Assembly: GCA_947496555.1 (NCBI GenBank)
Contig: CANMDH010000007.1
Coordinates: forward strand, 81,111 to 145,110
Reading direction: 5' to 3'
Source: an uncultured Aquimarina sp.
GTDB taxonomy: Bacteria > Bacteroidota > Bacteroidia > Flavobacteriales > Flavobacteriaceae
Length of the DNA: 64,000 nucleotides
In this document: positions 61,699 to 64,000 of the stretch, piece by piece
How positions within the stretch are numbered: position 1 is the first letter of the stretch
How the letters are laid out: each line of letters begins with the position of its first letter
Program-made: the position numbers and the translations under genes
Notes under the pieces: generated by a model
Database searches by the model: none
Seen by the model: the letters and a program-made list of their open reading frames with translations, nothing else
Told to the model about the DNA's origin: nothing

Positions 61699-62592
61699 AT
61701 GAAGAAATTTATTGCACTTCTATGTATAGCTGTATTTTTGATTTCTTGTGGAGGAAGCAAAAAAGTGACATCGACTTCAAGAACCAAAAGATCAGCTCCA
61801 AGAAATACTTCGGTTACCAAAATAGAAAGAAATACCAAAGAAGTTGTCCCTGAAAAACTTCCTAAGGATATAACCCGAAAACCATCAACAACACTTACTT
61901 ATAAAGAACGGGTTCAACAATATATTTATGAATTTTCGGGGATCGCCAAAAGCGAAATGAAAACATATGGTATCCCCGCCAGCATAACCCTCGCACAAGG
62001 GATTCTTGAGTCTGGGGCGGGGTATGGAGACCTTACCAGTAGAGCCAAAAATCACTTCGGGATAAAGTGTCATGATTGGGAAGGAGATCGAGTGTATCAT
62101 GATGATGATCGTTTACAGGAATGTTTCAGAAAATATGATCGTGCCAGCGAATCTTTTAGAGACCATTCGTTGTTCTTAAAGAATAGAAAACGCTATGCAA
62201 GGTTGTTTACCTTCAATCAAAAAGATTATAAATCATGGGCACGAGGTTTAAGAGAAGCCGGCTATGCTACCGATAGAAAATACCCCGAAAAATTAATCGG
62301 TATTATTGAAAAATATAGATTATATGAATTTGATACTGAAGTACTAGGTCGAAAAAACCGAAGAAAGTCTAAAAAGAAGGATGATGTTGCTGTAGCAACT
62401 ACTGTTTCTGTAATGTCACAGGACGGAGGCCATTTGGTGCAAAAAGGAGATACTCTATATTCTATCTCGAGAAGGTATAAAATCTCGGTGTCAGAGCTCA
62501 AAGCATTTAATAAATTAGTTGATAATAATATCAAAATCGGTCAGATACTTAAGGTAACTGCCGAAGAAGAAGAGGAAGAAGATTTTAACTAA
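61699..62592 (+). CDS. Glucosaminidase-LysM lipoprotein (peptidoglycan hydrolase)
   Basis: 297 aa. Lipoprotein signal [16 protein letters not shown] with Cys about 17, a basic linker, a glucosaminidase domain (about 75-215: [20 protein letters not shown] with catalytic Glu in ILESGAG, then AKNHFGIKC), and one LysM repeat at 250-290 ([20 protein letters not shown]). It cuts the glycan strands of peptidoglycan. An acidic tail ([11 protein letters not shown]) closes it. It lies 2 bases before hemL. Confidence 0.92.
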   Translation: MKKFIALLCIAVFLISCGGSKKVTSTSRTKRSAPRNTSVTKIERNTKEVVPEKLPKDITRKPSTTLTYKERVQQYIYEFSGIAKSEMKTYGIPASITLAQGILESGAGYGDLTSRAKNHFGIKCHDWEGDRVYHDDDRLQECFRKYDRASESFRDHSLFLKNRKRYARLFTFNQKDYKSWARGLREAGYATDRKYPEKLIGIIEKYRLYEFDTEVLGRKNRRKSKKKDDVAVATTVSVMSQDGGHLVQKGDTLYSISRRYKISVSELKAFNKLVDNNIKIGQILKVTAEEEEEEDFN

Positions 62593-62594
62593 AT

Positions 62595-63881
62595 ATGATC
62601 TACCAAAGAAGTAGTGCACTGTTTGCAGCGGCGCAAAAAGTAATTCCAGGAGGAGTTAACTCACCAGTAAGAGCCTTCAAAGCGGTTGGAGGAGACCCAA
62701 TATTTGTAAAAGAAGCCAAAGGAGCTTATCTGTATGATGAAGATGGTAATCGATTGATTGATTATATTAACTCATGGGGGCCTATGATCCTGGGACATGC
62801 GCATGCTCCCGTGGTGAATGCAGTTGTAGAAAAAGCAAAAAAAGGAACCAGTTTTGGGATGCCCACAGAGATCGAGACGCAGATTGCTGAACTCGCTGTG
62901 GCTATGGTGCCTAATATTGACAAGATCAGATTTGTAAATTCGGGAACCGAAGCTTGTATGAGTGCCGTACGTTTAGCTCGTGGGTATACCAAAAAAGATA
63001 AAATCATCAAATTTGCCGGATGTTATCACGGTCATAGTGATTCTTTTTTGATTCAGGCAGGAAGCGGAGCCATAACATTTGGTAGCCCTAATAGCCCTGG
63101 AGTTACACAGGGAACGGCTCAGGATACCCTTTTGGCCAGATATAATGATCTTGACCATGTAAAAAGTATTATCAACTCTAACAAAAATGAGATTGCCTGT
63201 ATTATCATTGAACCTGTGGCAGGAAATATGGGATGTATACCACCGGTAAAAGGTTTTTTAGAAGGGTTACGATCTTTATGTGATGCTCATAATATCCTAT
63301 TGATCTTTGATGAGGTAATGACCGGTTTTAGATTGGCCCAAGGTGGTGCACAGGAATTATTAGGAGTAGATGCAGATATTGTCACCTTCGGTAAAGTCAT
63401 CGGTGGTGGATTACCAGTAGGAGCTTTTGCAGCAAGTTCGGCAATCATGAATCATTTGGCTCCATTGGGCCCGGTATATCAAGCAGGGACCTTAAGTGGA
63501 AATCCGTTGGCTATGGCCGCAGGGTTAGCAATGCTTACAGAACTACATGAAAATCCGGATATTTTTAAAAGTATAGCCGATAAAACCGAATACTTACACA
63601 AGGGTATTGCTGGGGCACTAGAACAACATAATATCACCCATACGATCAATAGAGTGGGGTCAATGATCTCTGTGCATTTTGATAAAGAGACCATAGTAGA
63701 TTTTGATACAGCTGCCAAAGGAAATAATAATACCTTCAAGAAGTTTTTTCATGGAATGCTTGAAAACGGAATTTATATTGCACCAAGTGCTTTTGAAACC
63801 TGGTTTATTACCGAAGCACTAACCTATGATGATCTTGATGAAACCATTGCGGCTGTAGATAAAGTGGCAAAAACATTATAA
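62595..63881 (+). CDS. hemL: Glutamate-1-semialdehyde 2,1-aminomutase
   Basis: A 428-aa class III PLP enzyme of standard length. It opens [20 protein letters not shown], and has [34 protein letters not shown] and the PLP Lys in [16 protein letters not shown]. It converts glutamate-1-semialdehyde to 5-aminolevulinate for haem synthesis. It is followed by a terminator. Confidence 0.97.
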   Translation: MIYQRSSALFAAAQKVIPGGVNSPVRAFKAVGGDPIFVKEAKGAYLYDEDGNRLIDYINSWGPMILGHAHAPVVNAVVEKAKKGTSFGMPTEIETQIAELAVAMVPNIDKIRFVNSGTEACMSAVRLARGYTKKDKIIKFAGCYHGHSDSFLIQAGSGAITFGSPNSPGVTQGTAQDTLLARYNDLDHVKSIINSNKNEIACIIIEPVAGNMGCIPPVKGFLEGLRSLCDAHNILLIFDEVMTGFRLAQGGAQELLGVDADIVTFGKVIGGGLPVGAFAASSAIMNHLAPLGPVYQAGTLSGNPLAMAAGLAMLTELHENPDIFKSIADKTEYLHKGIAGALEQHNITHTINRVGSMISVHFDKETIVDFDTAAKGNNNTFKKFFHGMLENGIYIAPSAFETWFITEALTYDDLDETIAAVDKVAKTL

Positions 63882-63903
63882 GTACTATCCATAAATAAAA
63901 AAG

Positions 63904-63932
63904 AGGCTGTCTAAAAAGGCAGCTTTTTTTTT
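63904..63932 (+). terminator. hemL terminator
   Basis: AGGCTGTC and GGCAGC arms around an A-rich loop, then nine T. It lies 23 bases after the hemL stop. Confidence 0.7.
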
Positions 63933-63963
63933 GATACGATTTGTGTTGTTTGTATTTTTAGAT

Positions 63964-64000
63964 ATGAAACGCACACAAGTCTGGAAGACCAACCATCAGG
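63964..64000 (+). CDS. Start of a further gene, cut by the window edge
   Basis: An ATG at 63964 opens MKRTQVWKTNHQ and continues past the end. A -7-like box TATTTTTAG lies just upstream. Too short to identify. Confidence 0.3.
   Translation, partial: MKRTQVWKTNHQ

Noticed and set aside
1-64000. rRNA, tRNA, prophage or classical insertion sequences
   Set aside because: No cloverleaf or rRNA-like segments, no integrase, capsid or DDE transposase genes were found on reading both strands.

Overview
The window looks like a chromosomal segment of a marine-type member of the Flavobacteriaceae (Bacteroidota). The evidence is low GC, promoters of the TAnnTTTG / TTTG type, few Shine-Dalgarno sites, a T9SS sorting tail on a secreted protease, GSCFA, DUF4136 and DUF5522 proteins, an OmpA/PD40 protein, and a fused E1 alpha/beta 2-oxoacid dehydrogenase. 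No rRNA, tRNA, CRISPR, prophage or classical IS was seen.

Layout. 1-9.0 kb: end of a propeller/Y_Y_Y/GAF sensor, a glutamate-receptor-like ion channel, a SpoU methyltransferase, an AGCS symporter, an OmpA/PD40 protein, and the GTPases Era and Der. 9.0-9.6 kb: an apparent gap that holds a 51-aa Cys/Thr-rich RiPP (lanthipeptide-type) precursor with its own terminator and an upstream palindrome. 9.6-14 kb: a minus-strand block of M23 peptidase, CapA-like protein, MerR regulator, LemA and two TPM proteins. 14-22 kb: alaS, GSCFA protein, aromatic amino acid hydroxylase, a T9SS-secreted trypsin-like protease, a META protein.

22-40.5 kb: one long plus-strand catabolic region. A TetR regulator (PaaR-like) precedes paaE-A-B-C-D-G-H, a thioesterase, thiolase, paaZ, a second crotonase and a PaaY-like protein. 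Together they carry out ring epoxidation, isomerisation to an oxepin, ring opening and beta-oxidation of phenylacetyl-CoA. Branched-chain keto acid dehydrogenase E2, a branched-chain aminotransferase and the E1 alpha/beta fusion follow. Both halves yield CoA thioesters and appear to share a TetR operator. This region is peppered with short palindromic repeats, two GIY-YIG nuclease genes (one frameshifted) bracketed by those palindromes, and a broken four-helix-bundle gene.

40.5-64 kb: methyltransferase, LytS/LytT-type two-component pair, a SusA-like GH13 amylase with two companion secreted proteins, a six-gene minus-strand group (Na+/H+ antiporter, Rieske-ThDP fusion enzyme, DUF2721, unknown, outer-membrane protein, flavodoxin-like reductase), a 1174-aa pseudophosphatase/kinase-like/outer-membrane barrel protein, a Crp-family regulator, SSB, DUF4230, DUF4136 and DUF5522 proteins, D-cysteine desulfhydrase-like enzyme, glucosaminidase-LysM lipoprotein and hemL.

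The most unusual items are the orphan lanthipeptide-type precursor, the GIY-YIG/palindrome units, the PaaZ-DinB and Rieske-ThDP fusions, and the degenerate phosphoesterase/kinase-like barrel protein.
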